A stretch of DNA of 64,000 nucleotides. Origin: Biscogniauxia marginata. Lineage: Eukaryota > Ascomycota > Sordariomycetes > Xylariales > Xylariaceae. The notes under the pieces were generated by a model. That model had not been told where the DNA came from. It did not search any database and saw nothing but the letters and a program-made list of their open reading frames with translations. Of this stretch, positions 1 to 11,059 are shown piece by piece. The DNA lies in assembly GCA_022695795.1 (NCBI GenBank), contig MU404067.1, positions 186,001 through 250,000 of the forward strand. Reading direction: 5' to 3'. The position numbers and the translations under genes are program-made. Every line of letters starts with the position of its first letter. Position 1 is the stretch's first letter.

Positions 1-1194
1 CATGCCCCCCTCGGCCCCCCCGCCCCCCTCGCCGAGCCGCCGGCCCACGGCGTCGGCGCGCGAGTACAGGAGCGGGTGGCCGCCGAACTCGTAGCGGATG
101 CACTGCTCCGGGTTCTGGGACAGCCGGTCGGCGAACTTCTGGAAGGCGGCGTCCATGCTGGACTCGAAGACGTCGCGGTCTTCTCTGCTGTTGTTTTTGC
201 CACCTGCCCCCTTGCCCGGGGGGGTGTCGGCGGGGGAGGAGTCCATGTCTATCGGCTGTGTCGTTGTGGCTTGGGATACGGGGGGCGGGGTCGGGTCGAG
301 CGTCTCGTACTCGGCGTCCGAGAGGTAGGATATCGGGTATGGCCGGGGCTGGGACGATTCGGGGGGCCAAGGCTCCGGTGGGCTCGGAGGCGAGGCGGAC
401 TGGGGGCTATTTAGGGACAGGGTCTCGGCGAAGGTCTTGGGGAGGGACTTGATTTCGTTGTCGATCTTGGTTGCTGAGGCCGATGTCGACAACGACGGTT
501 CGGGCTCGGGTTGGGTGGTGTCCTTTGCCACCGGCTGTTGCGCAGGAGCGGGAGGGGAGGCATATGGATTGTTGCTCGCGAAAGGGTTGACCCCGGGTGA
601 CGATGATGAAGAGTTGGCCGTAGAGAAGGGATTGGAGAAAGGATTCGAAGGGGCAAACGAACTCCCCATTGTCGTCGCGCCGAATAGCGTCTCCCCCAGA
701 TTAGACGGCGGGGATGGTTTGGTTTCCTCTGTCGGCTTCGGCTTCGGCTTCTCTTGCTGCGCCTGGGTAGACAGAGTCTTGCTGTCAGGGGCCACGCGCA
801 CGCCGCGGAGCGCTCGGACGCTGCCCTCGCGCCGCCGACAGCCCTTCTTCCTGCACGCGAAGACGTACAGCCGCCGCTCGTGGCCCGGGAATCGATCGGG
901 GAGCTCGCCGTTCAGCTGCAGAAGCAGCACCATCAGGTCCCTACATATCTTGCACCGTGCCAGCGCGGCCGAGGGGGGCGTGGCGTCATCGAGCCAGTCC
1001 TGGACGGAAACAAAGTATCGGTGTAAGTCAAGCTGGAACGTGCAATAGGGAATGGGGGCGAGACTTACAGGGCGCCCACCCAGACGGGTTATGCTGTCGT
1101 CTTCGGGGTCTTTCGACGCATAGCCGAGAAGGACGTTGGTCTCGGTAAAGTCTTCTCCCTCGCCTTCTGAGGAGTCGCTGTCGTACGGTGCCAT
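1..1194 (-). CDS. Tsr4/PDCD2-like ribosome biogenesis protein (partial, 5' part)
   Basis: The gene starts at 1194 and runs off the left edge. Exon 1 is 1194-1069 (42 codons); a 69-base GT-AG intron occupies 1068-1000; exon 2 is open from 999 to base 1. The N-terminus reads TNVLLGYASKDPEDD followed by RLGGRP, then a Cys-rich segment (ARCKICRDLMVLLLQLNGEL, later YVFACRKKGCRRREGS), the usual opening of the PDCD2/Tsr4 family. A long low-complexity Pro/Ser/Asn linker follows, then the start of the C-terminal domain with FESSMDAAFQKFADRLSQNP and an Arg-Tyr-Glu-Phe motif. Family knowledge: yeast Tsr4 is a cytoplasmic dedicated chaperone for the small-subunit protein Rps2 (uS5). The stop lies outside the window, so total length is unknown. 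It is divergent from the acyltransferase at 1848. Confidence 0.88.
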   Translation of the reverse strand, partial: MAPYDSDSSEGEGEDFTETNVLLGYASKDPEDDSITRLGGRPVSLAPIPYCTFQLDLHRYFVSVQDWLDDATPPSAALARCKICRDLMVLLLQLNGELPDRFPGHERRLYVFACRKKGCRRREGSVRALRGVRVAPDSKTLSTQAQQEKPKPKPTEETKPSPPSNLGETLFGATTMGSSFAPSNPFSNPFSTANSSSSSPGVNPFASNNPYASPPAPAQQPVAKDTTQPEPEPSLSTSASATKIDNEIKSLPKTFAETLSLNSPQSASPPSPPEPWPPESSQPRPYPISYLSDAEYETLDPTPPPVSQATTTQPIDMDSSPADTPPGKGAGGKNNSREDRDVFESSMDAAFQKFADRLSQNPEQCIRYEFGGHPLLYSRADAVGRRLGEGGGGAEGGM

Positions 1195-1847
1195 TTTAAA
1201 GTTGAAGAGAATTGTTCTTGTTGTGTAAACGAAGAGTCGAGTGAGGTTGTCGCAAACACAATCGAACCTCTTTTTTTTACGTCCCCCTCCCTTATCGGAC
1301 TTGGAGGGGCTTATCGGGGCAATAATGTGGTCCGTGCATAATTTATTGCTTTACATACCTTAGGTAGGTATGTACCTAGGTACAATCGCATTTCAATTGA
1401 CTGGCTGCTTTCCGAATTGCCGTCTGTCTTTCCAAAACTCCTAGACCAACATCATCAATACAGATTCATTCTGCTCATAGGCGTCTCTTTTCCTTCTTCC
1501 TCTTTTTTATGTTACATCCAATCCGCAACCCTTCGACAGAAAACAAGCTCGCAGCTTACCTACATTACAAATATAGAGAAGGATCACCCGCCCAAAATAA
1601 AGTAACTCGTGAAAGCGTCGGCTAATCGGTATGATTCATTCTTAATCATTAGGTAGGTACTGTGCCTCTCATAAGCGATGTAAGGATGGATGCCAAGGCA
1701 ACTTTGAATATATATGTTTCCATGTCTTTGTGTCATCTAGGCTATAAAAACTTAGATACGAATTATGGATTATAATAATTGATATACGTATTCATCTGAA
1801 CGAAGACGGGGGTTTCCTCTCTTATACATACTCTCTTTGCAACTGCT
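1195..1847. promoter_or_regulatory. Divergent intergenic region with TAGGTA-type inverted repeat
   Basis: This 653-base region separates the divergent Tsr4-like and acyltransferase genes and should hold both promoters. The visible structure is an 8-bp inverted repeat (ACATACCT at 1353-1360, AGGTATGT at 1366-1373, five-base loop) that runs directly into TACCTAGGTA at 1374-1383. A further TTAGGTAGGTAC copy sits near 1650. A CT-rich tract at 1800-1830 just before the acyltransferase ATG resembles a fungal transcription-start pyrimidine tract. No coding potential is seen. Confidence 0.5.
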
Positions 1848-3434
1848 ATGGACGGCTCACAACTCCTCCAGAGCACACGTATCTTCCCGTCGGATAGGAA
1901 TCTAGCGCCGACGACAACACCATTGTCTATCCTTGATGCGAGCTGTGCGCGTTTTTCTGCTACGGGCGCTATCTGGTTGTTCGATGAATTGCCGCCTCAT
2001 ATCGAGGAGGATGGTTTGGTCGATAGACTGCGGCTTTCCTTGACCGAAACGCTGAATTCATTTCCACATTTTGCAGGTCAACTTCAATGGGCAAAAGTTC
2101 GACCTGGGGGGGATCACACGGATCGCTTCAATCGGCCAGTGGTAGAATACGGTGCCGGATCTGACCCCGGGGTTGAGTGGAATGTCGTCAGACATTCCTG
2201 CTTGCTTTCCTCCCTCGTTCCGGAGCCAGGAGAAAGGTCCAAGGACTCGGGGGTTTGGATAGGCGATGATTTCCCCCAACGAGCGCTACTTTCGCAGACG
2301 CCATTAGCACTATACAATCTCCGCGACTTTGAAGGACTACCGGCAGCCTTGATACAGCTTAATCTTTTCCAAGATGGGGGTTTTGCTGTTGGCGTCAAGA
2401 TAGCACACCCTCTAGCTGATGCTCAGTCGTTGATGGTTTTCGTCACTCGATGGGCTACAAACAGCCAGGCTCAGTTCGGATCTGAATCGCTTTCTCACAT
2501 GCCAGCCCCAGTTTTTGCTCCATCGGAGCTCGACCCTCGCGCTGCAGGAGATATCGATGGTGATGTAGCTGATCCTAAGATCAGTGCCACCGCTCGAGAG
2601 CTCCCACTTCATCGATATGACTGGTGGGATACATCGGCCCCGGGTTACAACCCCCTGCTTATTCCCACTACCGAGAATTCAAGGCCTCCCCCTGAACAGC
2701 TCGCCAAAGCCAACACATCCCCTTCGACCCGAGCTCCCTGGGAAAGCTGGGACCTCAGCCGCCCTGTTACCTATGCTCTACTTCATTTCACAGGTGCTGA
2801 GCTTGGCAAGATAAAAGCCACAGCCCGGGCCGCCTTAAATTCTAGGGGGGATATTTCCAGGCTAGACTCACTTCTAGCACACCTATTCCGAACCGTCAAC
2901 CAAGCCAGGGGCCACAGCACAAGAACTGCCGAAGAAGTCTACCTGAACGTGACCCTCGACGCGCGCCGTCGCGTCTCACCGCCACTACCAGACACCTTTA
3001 TCGGCTCGCCCCTATTCATAACCCACATCAAAGCCGCCGGTTCCAAAGTCTGCACGGCGGACCTCGGCGCTCTGGCCGGCGACCTGCGACGGACCATGAG
3101 CCGCTTCACGCCCGACGCCGTCGGCGCGCTGCTCCACGACGCGGCGCACGAGGCCTCGCCGCAGCGGCTGTGGCAGGCCTTCGTGGGCACCCGGCACCTG
3201 CTCGCCACGTCGTGGCTGCGACTGCCGCTGTACGACGTCGACTTTCTCGGCGGGTCGCGGCGGCGGCGGCAGAGGCCGCGCTACGTGCACCCCGTCATGG
3301 ACAAGATCGACGGCATCGTGCAGGTCATGGACGCCGAGGTCGCGGACGGTGGCGTGGATGTGGGGCTGTACCTGGATGCGGACGCGATGGCGGCGTTGCT
3401 GGAGAATGAGGAATTGAGGAGGTTCCGGGTGTGA
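1848..3434 (+). CDS. HXXXD-type (BAHD-like) acyltransferase
   Basis: Single-exon gene of 528 residues. The catalytic HXXXD motif is seen as HPLAD at residues 187-191, where His acts as general base in acyl transfer from acyl-CoA. The second family signature (DFGWG in plants) is represented by YDVDFLGG near residue 465. The early segment around SFPHFAGQL (residues 71-79) matches the usual N-terminal family pattern. Length fits fungal members of the transferase family PF02458, which includes trichothecene O-acetyltransferase-like enzymes. The acceptor substrate cannot be inferred. The ATG follows a CT-rich tract at 1810-1840. The 3' third is much more GC-rich than the first two thirds, a composition shift inside one gene with the frame intact. 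Expected to be cytoplasmic; no signal peptide or membrane segment is visible. Confidence 0.88.
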   Translation: MDGSQLLQSTRIFPSDRNLAPTTTPLSILDASCARFSATGAIWLFDELPPHIEEDGLVDRLRLSLTETLNSFPHFAGQLQWAKVRPGGDHTDRFNRPVVEYGAGSDPGVEWNVVRHSCLLSSLVPEPGERSKDSGVWIGDDFPQRALLSQTPLALYNLRDFEGLPAALIQLNLFQDGGFAVGVKIAHPLADAQSLMVFVTRWATNSQAQFGSESLSHMPAPVFAPSELDPRAAGDIDGDVADPKISATARELPLHRYDWWDTSAPGYNPLLIPTTENSRPPPEQLAKANTSPSTRAPWESWDLSRPVTYALLHFTGAELGKIKATARAALNSRGDISRLDSLLAHLFRTVNQARGHSTRTAEEVYLNVTLDARRRVSPPLPDTFIGSPLFITHIKAAGSKVCTADLGALAGDLRRTMSRFTPDAVGALLHDAAHEASPQRLWQAFVGTRHLLATSWLRLPLYDVDFLGGSRRRRQRPRYVHPVMDKIDGIVQVMDAEVADGGVDVGLYLDADAMAALLENEELRRFRV

Positions 3435-3778
3435 TAGTTCACAGGTAGGTAAAGGGACGATGAGGAAGTACGTATGTTAAGAGTTGTAAATTGGTATATG
3501 ACTCTAGATTCTCGGATGGTAGAAGGGGATTTATGGATTAGTAGGTATATAAAGTACAACTACTATATAGTCTAGAATATCAGTATTTTTATCCCATTTA
3601 TACATCTTTTGACATTCATATATTTTTTACGTCCCGGGCAATCCCATTAATCCCTTTGCGGTCTTACTTGCCAAGTACATTATCAAAGCTCATTACCTAG
3701 CAGTGATCATCTTAAGGTTAGAAAAGTGATAGCTTTAGTAACCATTCCGGCTCTTAATACTGCAAGGAACATCCAATA

Positions 3779-3964
3779 GGGGGGGGGGGGGGGGGGGGGG
3801 GGGATATTGATATAGCAACTAGTAAGTGGTAGCCCCCCCCCCAATTTTTATTTACATAAAAAAAAGAGGCAAAGACAACCCAACAAAACAGAAAAAAAAN
3901 NNNNNNNNNCCCCGCCGCGCCGCCCCCCCCCCCCCCCCGCCCCCCCCCCGCCCCCCCCCCCCCC
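3779..3964. other. Homopolymer-flanked assembly gap
   Basis: A run of about 25 G (3779-3803) is followed by a 10-base C run (3833-3842), a 10-base block of N (3900-3909), and a stretch of almost pure C broken by single G (3910-3964). The N block marks unresolved assembly of unknown true length. The G and C tracts beside it may be sequencing artefacts. Confidence 0.9.
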
Positions 3965-4312
3965 AATCTTATTAGAGTCAGGACCTTGAAGTAGCCCCTC
4001 CCCCTATTTTCTTTTCCTTCTAACGACGTGGCATTGCCTCCCGTCACAAGCTGACGTATAATCCACCACAGATTGGTCTTCGTCAGCTTTTGAGGCTTGC
4101 TTTATCAACTCTTCAAAGCTTGGTCCCTCTCCGATCGCGTTACAGGAGAGACCACGGGTTGATCGCCTCGAGAACACGAGATACCTGTTAGTATATGGGG
4201 TTATCCGTATAGCTGGCAACGGCCTCAAGCAAATCGCGCTCCAGGTCTTCATTTATTCTATCGATGAGAACCTCCATCCCATGCTTAAGATGATAATGCA
4301 ATAGAATTATGA

Positions 4313-4332
4313 CTGGCTGGCTGGCTGGCTGG
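4313..4332. repeat. TGGC tetranucleotide microsatellite
   Basis: About five tandem copies of TGGC are visible in non-coding DNA upstream of the dehydrogenase. No function is implied. Confidence 0.8.
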
Positions 4333-5685
4333 TCTTAGGGAGAATCCCGAACCCCGAAAACCAAGACCATGACGGCGGTATTGTTGCCATACCAAAGATA
4401 TTGTGTAGACACATGATCTAGATCGAAAGTTAATAGTCTCAAGAACACAGCCAAGACGAGTGCACTTCATTCCGCTGATATACTTCGCGACTACTTATAC
4501 AGCTCTTTGATTGGCATCCTGGCTACGGTGTGAACCGCTCTTATCATGTTGTATCAGCTGGCCAATGGCACGCGATGTTACCGTTGCACCTTACGTCCCA
4601 GGTGATCAGTCTGTAATTCGTGGTAATGGGCTCTTAGTAAGGAGACACGGCAGCAGACAGGTATATGTGATAAATAACATTTAGCCGCGGAAGAGAATCA
4701 GCCGCCCTGTGACGGGAGAAGGGAAGGGAAGGGAGGAGGGCTAACCGCAACTCCGAAACTCCGGTCACTGAATCAAGTCGCTGCGAAGACCCCGTTTGTC
4801 AACCGACATATCATTACGAGAACGAAATCCTACCATTACCCGCCCCAAGGCAAGCAGAGAAGGTCTAGAATATAAATGTGATGACAAAGCTCGAGTTTTT
4901 ATGCCCTACATTCTGAGGGGAAATATTGTGCCGGCGACAGCGTCAAGTGTATTAGCCCATCGATAGAGGAGGACAATGACTTCATCCCCACTACTTCCAT
5001 ATGATCGCTCCGCTTGGTATCCATCTTATTCCGGTGCGAGAATATGTACGGTGCCGCTATGCCGTCCGAGATAGGTTTAGTTCGCGGGTGAAGTTCCCAA
5101 CACTAGAAAAAAAAAAAGGGGGTATCTATATCTTCTCTAGTACGCATTTCTCATGATTCTTTCTAAACTTACTATACAGGTGGATCTGGCCAATGCCTAC
5201 CTAAGGTTAGGTACATCAAATAGATTGTGTGTAAGTCGTAACCATTATGTCAGCAATCTGCTAAGAAGCGCGCCATTGTATCGTCTCCATGACGTCTAGT
5301 TGGCACAATGAATATCCGGCAAGGTCTTCTATCTTTCTCGACTGTCTTCCCTTTTCTTCCTTTTCGAAACGTGCATGTGACTAGTGCCACACTTTGATTT
5401 CTAAGTTGAACCCCCTCCGGCATCATAACTATATAAGGAACACAGAGAACTCTCTTTGCTGTTGGACCAAGTTGGGAAGGAAATCGAAGGAGTAGGCAGG
5501 AAACATTAATTAATATAAAAATCAACAGATCTCGTTCGCCTGTCAGTTATCCCAGCAACCATAAGTAATTGTCAAACAGACTGCTAACTTAATCGCAGAT
5601 TTCCTACAATCGCATTAGTAGCGGTTTCCACCTCCCCCTTTTTTTTCTTAGTTTTCCTTTATATCTATCAGTTTGGACGGATATA

Positions 5686-6915
5686 ATGGCTCCCGCAACC
5701 CAGAAGCAATGGACCGTCACCGGCACGGAAAAGGGCTTTGACGGCCTCGAACACGGCCAGGCCCCGGTCCCCACGCCCGGCGAGAACGAGGTGCTTGTCA
5801 AGATCCAGGGCGCGTCGCTCAACTACCGGGATCTCATCATCCCCCGGGGCCTGTACCCGTTCCCGACCAAGTTCCCCGTGGTCGGCGGGTCGGACGGCGC
5901 CGGCGAGGTCGTCGACGTCGGGCCCAAGGTGACGCGGTGGAAGAAGGGTGACAGGGTCGTCACGCTGTTCAACCAGGGCCACCAGTTCGGCCCCGTCGAC
6001 CTCCTCTCCGTCAACACCGGCCTCGGCGGCGTCGTCGACGGCACCCTGCGCCAGTACGGCGTCTTCAACGAGTCCGGCCTGGCCCGCGCCCCGAAGAACC
6101 TCGACGCCGCCGAGGCGAGCACCCTGGTCTGCGCCGGCCTGACGAGCTGGAATGCGCTCTACGGCCTGAAGCCGCTGAAGCCGGGCGAGACGGTCCTCGT
6201 GGAGGGCACCGGCGGTGTCAGCATCTTTGCCCTTCAGGTACGTGACCAAACCTCTTGCTATCCGACATCCTTCTCCCTCTCTCTTTCTCTCTCCTCTCTC
6301 CGGCTCCAAGTTCCACCAAACTAACCAACTAACCACCCTTCCCCGCCACGCAGTTCGCCAAGGCAGCCGGTGCCACGGTCATCGCGACGACCTCCAACAA
6401 GGAGAAGGCGGCGGCGCTGAAGAAGCTCGGCGCCGACCACGTGATCAACTACAACGAGGACGCCAACTGGGGCACGACGGCGCGGAACCTGACCCCGGGC
6501 GGCGCCGGCGTGGACCACGTCATCGAGGTCGGCGGGGCCGGCACTCTGGAGCAGAGCATCAAGGCCATCAAGTACGAGGGCGTCATCAGCATCATCGGGT
6601 TCCTCGGCGGCGCCAAGCCCACCACCAACGCTCTCGAGACCCTGTCCAACATCTGCACCATCCGCGGCATCTATGTCGGCTCGCGCCAGCAGCTACAAGA
6701 CATGGTCGCGGCCGTCGAGGCCAACGACATCCACCCCGTCCTTGACTCGAAGGTCTTCTCCCTCGACCAGGTTAGGGATGCTTACGAGTACATGGTAAGT
6801 TTCCTCCTCCCCTTTCTCTCCGATATGAATACTGTGCAATTCTCAAATACTGACTCCGGCGTCGTTCCAGTGGGCCAAGTCACACTTCGGCAAGATCGCA
6901 ATTAAGATTGAGTAA
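5686..6915 (+). CDS. Medium-chain dehydrogenase/reductase, quinone oxidoreductase-like
   Basis: Three exons (5686-6237, 6354-6794, 6871-6915) joined by GT-AG introns of 116 and 76 bases encode 345 residues. The N-terminal GroES-like half contains GASLNYRDLIIPRGLYPFP and a GSDGAGEVVDVGP segment. The Rossmann half carries the nucleotide-binding loop EGTGGVSIFALQFAKAAGA starting near residue 173, followed by LGADHVINYNED, typical of zinc-independent NADPH:quinone oxidoreductases and fungal alcohol-dehydrogenase-like proteins. The Cys/His ligands of structural and catalytic zinc are not apparent in the usual places, favouring a zinc-independent reductase. The tiny last exon encodes WAKSHFGKIAIKIE, matching the usual family C-terminus (FGKIVIK). 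The physiological substrate is unknown; location is probably cytosolic. Confidence 0.9.
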
Positions 6916-8794
6916 TTGGTCATAAGAGATTTTTTTGGCTCAAGGTTAGCGGTGTAGTAACTGTAGATAGGTAGCATGGAGCAGAGAAAAAAAAGAAGTC
7001 GTTTCCATTCGTTGGTATGAAAAAGCATCATCGCGTCCTGGCTCCCTCAGTGCCTACGCAGTCTAATGGAACCGATATTCTTTCACGTTAACCAACCCTT
7101 GACAGTGTCCTTTCGCAACCAGAGATCTCATCAAAATTCGAGTTGCGAATAATAACACCTTGAAAGCGTTCCAGTGCACGGCTTAGATATAGAGATTCTA
7201 CTCCCTCCAAATCCATACCGTACTGTACCCTGGGAGAGATTTCCCTAATCTAGATGCTCCGCTGCTGATTGATCACCCACGCGAAGCAAACGACGCTGCC
7301 CCCCGGAAAGACTGCGGAAATCGTCCCTAGATTAGAGATAAGCAAGTCAACAGCTTACACCTACTTTTCTCGAGACCCTGCCGGTCTCTCCTCTCCCCTC
7401 CCAAACGAAAGATACTCATTCCATTCCGGCACAAGGCAGGCCATTGAACCGGCATGGGAAGAAATCAGGTGCTATCCCGTACGTAATATGCCTAACCCGA
7501 GCAAATGAATTATAAACCACGAAGCTTAGAACACTGTTGTAACAGGCGTCCCTTTTGCACCTAAAAGAATACACTTTACAGACAATATCTATCACGGGAA
7601 CGACGCATCATCAGTTATTTACTTAGACGAGTAGGGGACAAAGATGGCAGGAGAACAAACCATCGTAGACACCAAGACACACACACACGGAGGCAACGCG
7701 AGCACATCAAATCAGGATACACACGCATACCAAGACTTACCTATCTTATAAAAAGACGAGTGGGCAAGAGAAAAGAAAAAACATGTCACTTGATGCCCCC
7801 CTCAACTCTCACCCCAACTATCCCAACAAGCACCAACACCACTCTCACCTATATGGTATGCAGTGCAAAAAGAGAAACTTCGAAGAAGGAAGAAGAAGGA
7901 AAAGGATTAATGTGCCGACGAACCCGTCCCCCAAACCCCAACTGCAGCCCCCCACCTCTCTCCTCCTCCCCTCCCCTCTCCTCTCCTCTGCTCTCCGCAA
8001 TACCCAATCCCCAGCCGCAAAGCCAGGAGAGAGCACACATGAGAGACAGAGATAAGAGAAGGGGGAGGCGCGAAAGAAGAAGTAGATATCAGGACCGTGG
8101 GTACAAGAATGGGAGAGCAAATGGTCAATTCGCAGTGATGCCAAAAACCAACCCTTTATTTGCCCCCTCCCTCCCTCCTGAGAAACGTCGGCTCGTGTCT
8201 GATAAAAAATGGCGACACGTTTTTTTTAGTTATTGTACCGCATGGATTACAGAGCATCAAGGAAGGACCTCGCCTTGCGCTCCACCTTGCCGCGCGGAAG
8301 TGCTGTTTTGGTATTGAAAAAAAAAAAAGGGGGGGGACTGGGTAGGAAAAGAAAGGAAAAGTATAGTAGGAAAGATTAGCTAGCCAGGAGAGATGCCCGA
8401 GTGATAATGGGCTGGCGTAGACGTGATGATAAATCAATATGGGGCAGGAGTATGTACGGCAGGAAGAAGGACAGATAGAGAGACAAGGAAAGTAGCCCAG
8501 AAATTGGATGGTCTGCACAAAAGCAGAACATAGTAGTAACACCGCAAATATCAGAATACAAGCTGAGTCTCATGTTGTCTTCTCCTCGTCGTTGTCATCG
8601 GAAAATCGTAATAACAAAAGACCCTAAGTCTCCCAAATTGTCAGCACATGGGGGTATCGTACATGTTTTTGTTTCATATCTCCTAACATCTTTTTTTTTT
8701 CCCCTATCGAAACCGTTTTGCCGACGAGTTGGGGTTACAACAAACGTAACAACCACCGGAGCCGGGGATCATGACCGCCTAGGAGCGGACCGAC
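6916..8794. other. Intergenic region between convergent genes
   Basis: About 1.9 kb between the dehydrogenase (+) and the Nup37-like gene (-), which converge here, so it holds two 3' regions. It contains an unusually C- and A-rich strand (7760-8010, with CTCCCCTC runs near 7970) that opens long but compositionally biased frames (for example 7760-8317). No family features are seen, and I do not call these genes. Confidence 0.55.
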
Positions 8795-11059
8795 TTAGGA
8801 CTCGAAGATGACCTTCTTACGACCCCTTCCCCGGCCGTTGTCCATGACGTCCAGTTCTCGATCGATCTCCATGATATCTAGCATCTCAATCTCGACGTCT
8901 CGCTCGTCGTCGTCATCCTGCTGTTCGAGGTCCGCAGCAGCATTCAAGTTCTCGGCAAACGCGAGACCACTCTTCGGTCTCGACGGCAGAGGGGTCGGTG
9001 AGGGATCCCTCTGCGGTTGTATGGCATCAGCGTCCGCTGTCTGACCAAAAGCCCCACCCAAGCCAGGTCTCGAAAGCTTCCTCCGGGGCCCAACGGATAG
9101 ATTGTAAGTGATACTACCCGGTTGCTCTGGCCGAGGGTGGACCACGATAGCACTGTTCTCCCTCATCCTGTCGCCTAATTTCTTCCGTCTGCTGATAACG
9201 CCGCCTATTCTAGTGCCAGGGGCCGCCTCGCTTTCTCGGACGACTACTAGTCGGCTCTCGCCACACACGACCACATCAACAGGTAGACCCTCGCTACCGG
9301 TTTCGCTCATCCCGCCGTTCTCGGCGAACCGAACAATAGCACTGACGCCAGTACAGCGCTCGCCCATTAATCCGACTACCAGATCGCTGAGGCGGACCAT
9401 ACGAGTTGGCTGTGCTCCGCTGAACAGGTTTACACCACCGCCAGCACCTTTGCGTATCTGAGCATCCCAGAACTTCAAAACACCAGGTATCACAAAGACG
9501 TGCTCTGCGCCACCAATCCACAGGGTCACGCTCTCGTCGGCCGTTGTCGTCGTACTAGCTAGAAGTGGGGTTACCGTGATGCCTCCCTTCACCGATGCAA
9601 GGCGTTCCGGTCCCAGGACGGTCGTCAGGGCATCACGCCGTGAATGAGGAGTCAAGGGTACGAACTCGGCGCCACCACCTGCCACCCGTTGCGAAGCAGG
9701 ATTTCGTAACGGGCTAGTGCCTTCGACGTAGCCACTGGCATTGAACTCAGTCAACGCGTCACCACGGATCCCAGACCCGGGCTTGCCCAAGAGCGCAGAA
9801 CCTTGCGGAGATACGCCATCAATATCCCAAATACCCCACTGACCGTCGGCAAGGAGGACTAGTATTGCGCGCCCGTGGACGATCCATGATGCACCAAGGA
9901 TAGGCTTTCTCGAAGTTGATAGTCGGGAAAAGGGTGGGTAGAGGGATATGAGCCAGGAACCTTGAGAAGGAAAGGGCCCCTCGGATAAGTCATCGGGGGG
10001 CATAGAAGCTACCGCGTAATCATAGATCCTTACAGCATTCGGCGAGGCATTGCACAGGAGCTGGGTGGTATGTGTCGGGTTGAAAGAGATAGAAGTGAGG
10101 GGCTTAGGTAGGAATTCGGTCTGGAACGGCTGAATTTGTTGACCAGACTTGGAGGGATCTTCGAGTGCGACGTCCCATAAACGCAAAGTACCAGAAGCCT
10201 CGTGAGAATGTGCGGCTACGACGACGCGCGGCAGTGCCCGGGAAGCAGACCGTGATCGTTCGGTTGATCTGCTTCGATCAGCCGTAGGTCTTAGCCTTAC
10301 GAGAGTCATGGCTAGACCATCGCTGGGTTTTTCCTGGCCCGTAAGTAGTGTCATAGTCTCCCCCCATTTGCCATAGCCTGCCTTTCCTGCCAATAGCGAC
10401 TCCTGCAGATCTTGGCGCGCCTTGCTCAGGGGCGACGGAGGCACCAGTGGTAGGGTGAGGAGGAAAACCTCACGCGTAGCACAAGAAGCGGCAAACACGA
10501 TCTTGTCCTTTAGAATATCGAAGCCACTCCACGCTGCATCCTCAGCTAAACAAGGGGACAAAGGCAAGGTTGCGACGTGGAGGACAGCAGTGCCGAATTC
10601 AAGATCGAGGGTCTGGGTGATCTCGGGGTACGGGGCATCCTCGTCAAGGGTGTCTTCAAACTGTGGCTTGTCGACAAACGACGTTACGGCTCGGGCGTCT
10701 TCCTCTTCGTCGGAATCGACGATCATGACAGCGTCTTGGGGAGGCTTGCCATTCTGCTTACCTCGGGAGCTCTTTCCGGCCTCTTCCAAGACTTCAGGTT
10801 TGAATTGTCGACCTCCACGCCATACTACCGTGACACCATTTTCGTGACCGTAGATGAGGATGGTGGCGCCTTGGGGGGAGAGGACGGGGTAGGTTTGGAC
10901 GGCATGGATGCGGCTCGTGAGGTTGTATCTAAAAAACGAGTGAGACGGTCAGTAAGGTGATGAATGCCTGCTGAATACCCTACTTTAATCCTTCCGAACT
11001 CACGTGTACTGGGTATTCTGGGCAGTGCGGCGAATACGCGGCTCCATGGTTGGTGCCAT
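8795..11059 (-). CDS. Nup37-like WD40 nucleoporin
   Basis: Two exons (11059-11004 and 10928-8795, intron 75 bases) encode 729 residues. The first exon is short and carries the start (MAPTMEPRIRRTAQNTQYT); without it the protein would lack the segment SRIHAVQTYPVLSPQGATIL and the following GHENGVTVVWRGGR, which resembles the first beta-propeller blade of fungal Nup37. Further WD-type blades are visible at SGTLRLWDVA and GQWGIWDIDG. The C-terminal tail is acidic and rich in Asp/Glu (DDDERDVEIEMLDIMEIDRE), then ends in a basic RGRGRKKVIFES. Family knowledge: Nup37 binds Nup120 in the outer-ring Y complex of the nuclear pore. An acidic patch (DSDEEEDARA) near residue 90 may be an insertion loop. 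I am sure of a WD40 protein and fairly sure of Nup37. Confidence 0.72.

Larger units (their letters stand above)
3435..5685. other. Intergenic region, no supported gene
   Basis: About 2.25 kb between two plus-strand genes. It holds homopolymer runs and an assembly gap (3779-3964), a TGGC microsatellite near 4313-4332, a TAGGTA-type motif pair (CTACCTAAGGTTAGGTAC, about 5198-5215), and a CT-rich stretch at 5625-5660 before the dehydrogenase start. Short minus-strand frames at 4004-4252 and 4285-4470 have no recognisable protein features, and I do not call them. Confidence 0.6.

Noticed and set aside
437..1048. 203-codon plus-strand frame at the left end
   Set aside because: Antisense to the Tsr4-like gene, which has conserved family motifs and a proper intron.
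3754..4047. Open frame across the N gap
   Set aside because: It consists mainly of Gly codons from the C runs and crosses undefined bases.
5668..6336. 222-codon minus-strand frame over the dehydrogenase
   Set aside because: Antisense shadow of the first exon of a clearly recognisable dehydrogenase.
7760..8317. 185-codon plus-strand frame
   Set aside because: Low-complexity Pro/Ser/Lys composition from C- and A-rich DNA, with overlapping frames on both strands and no domain.
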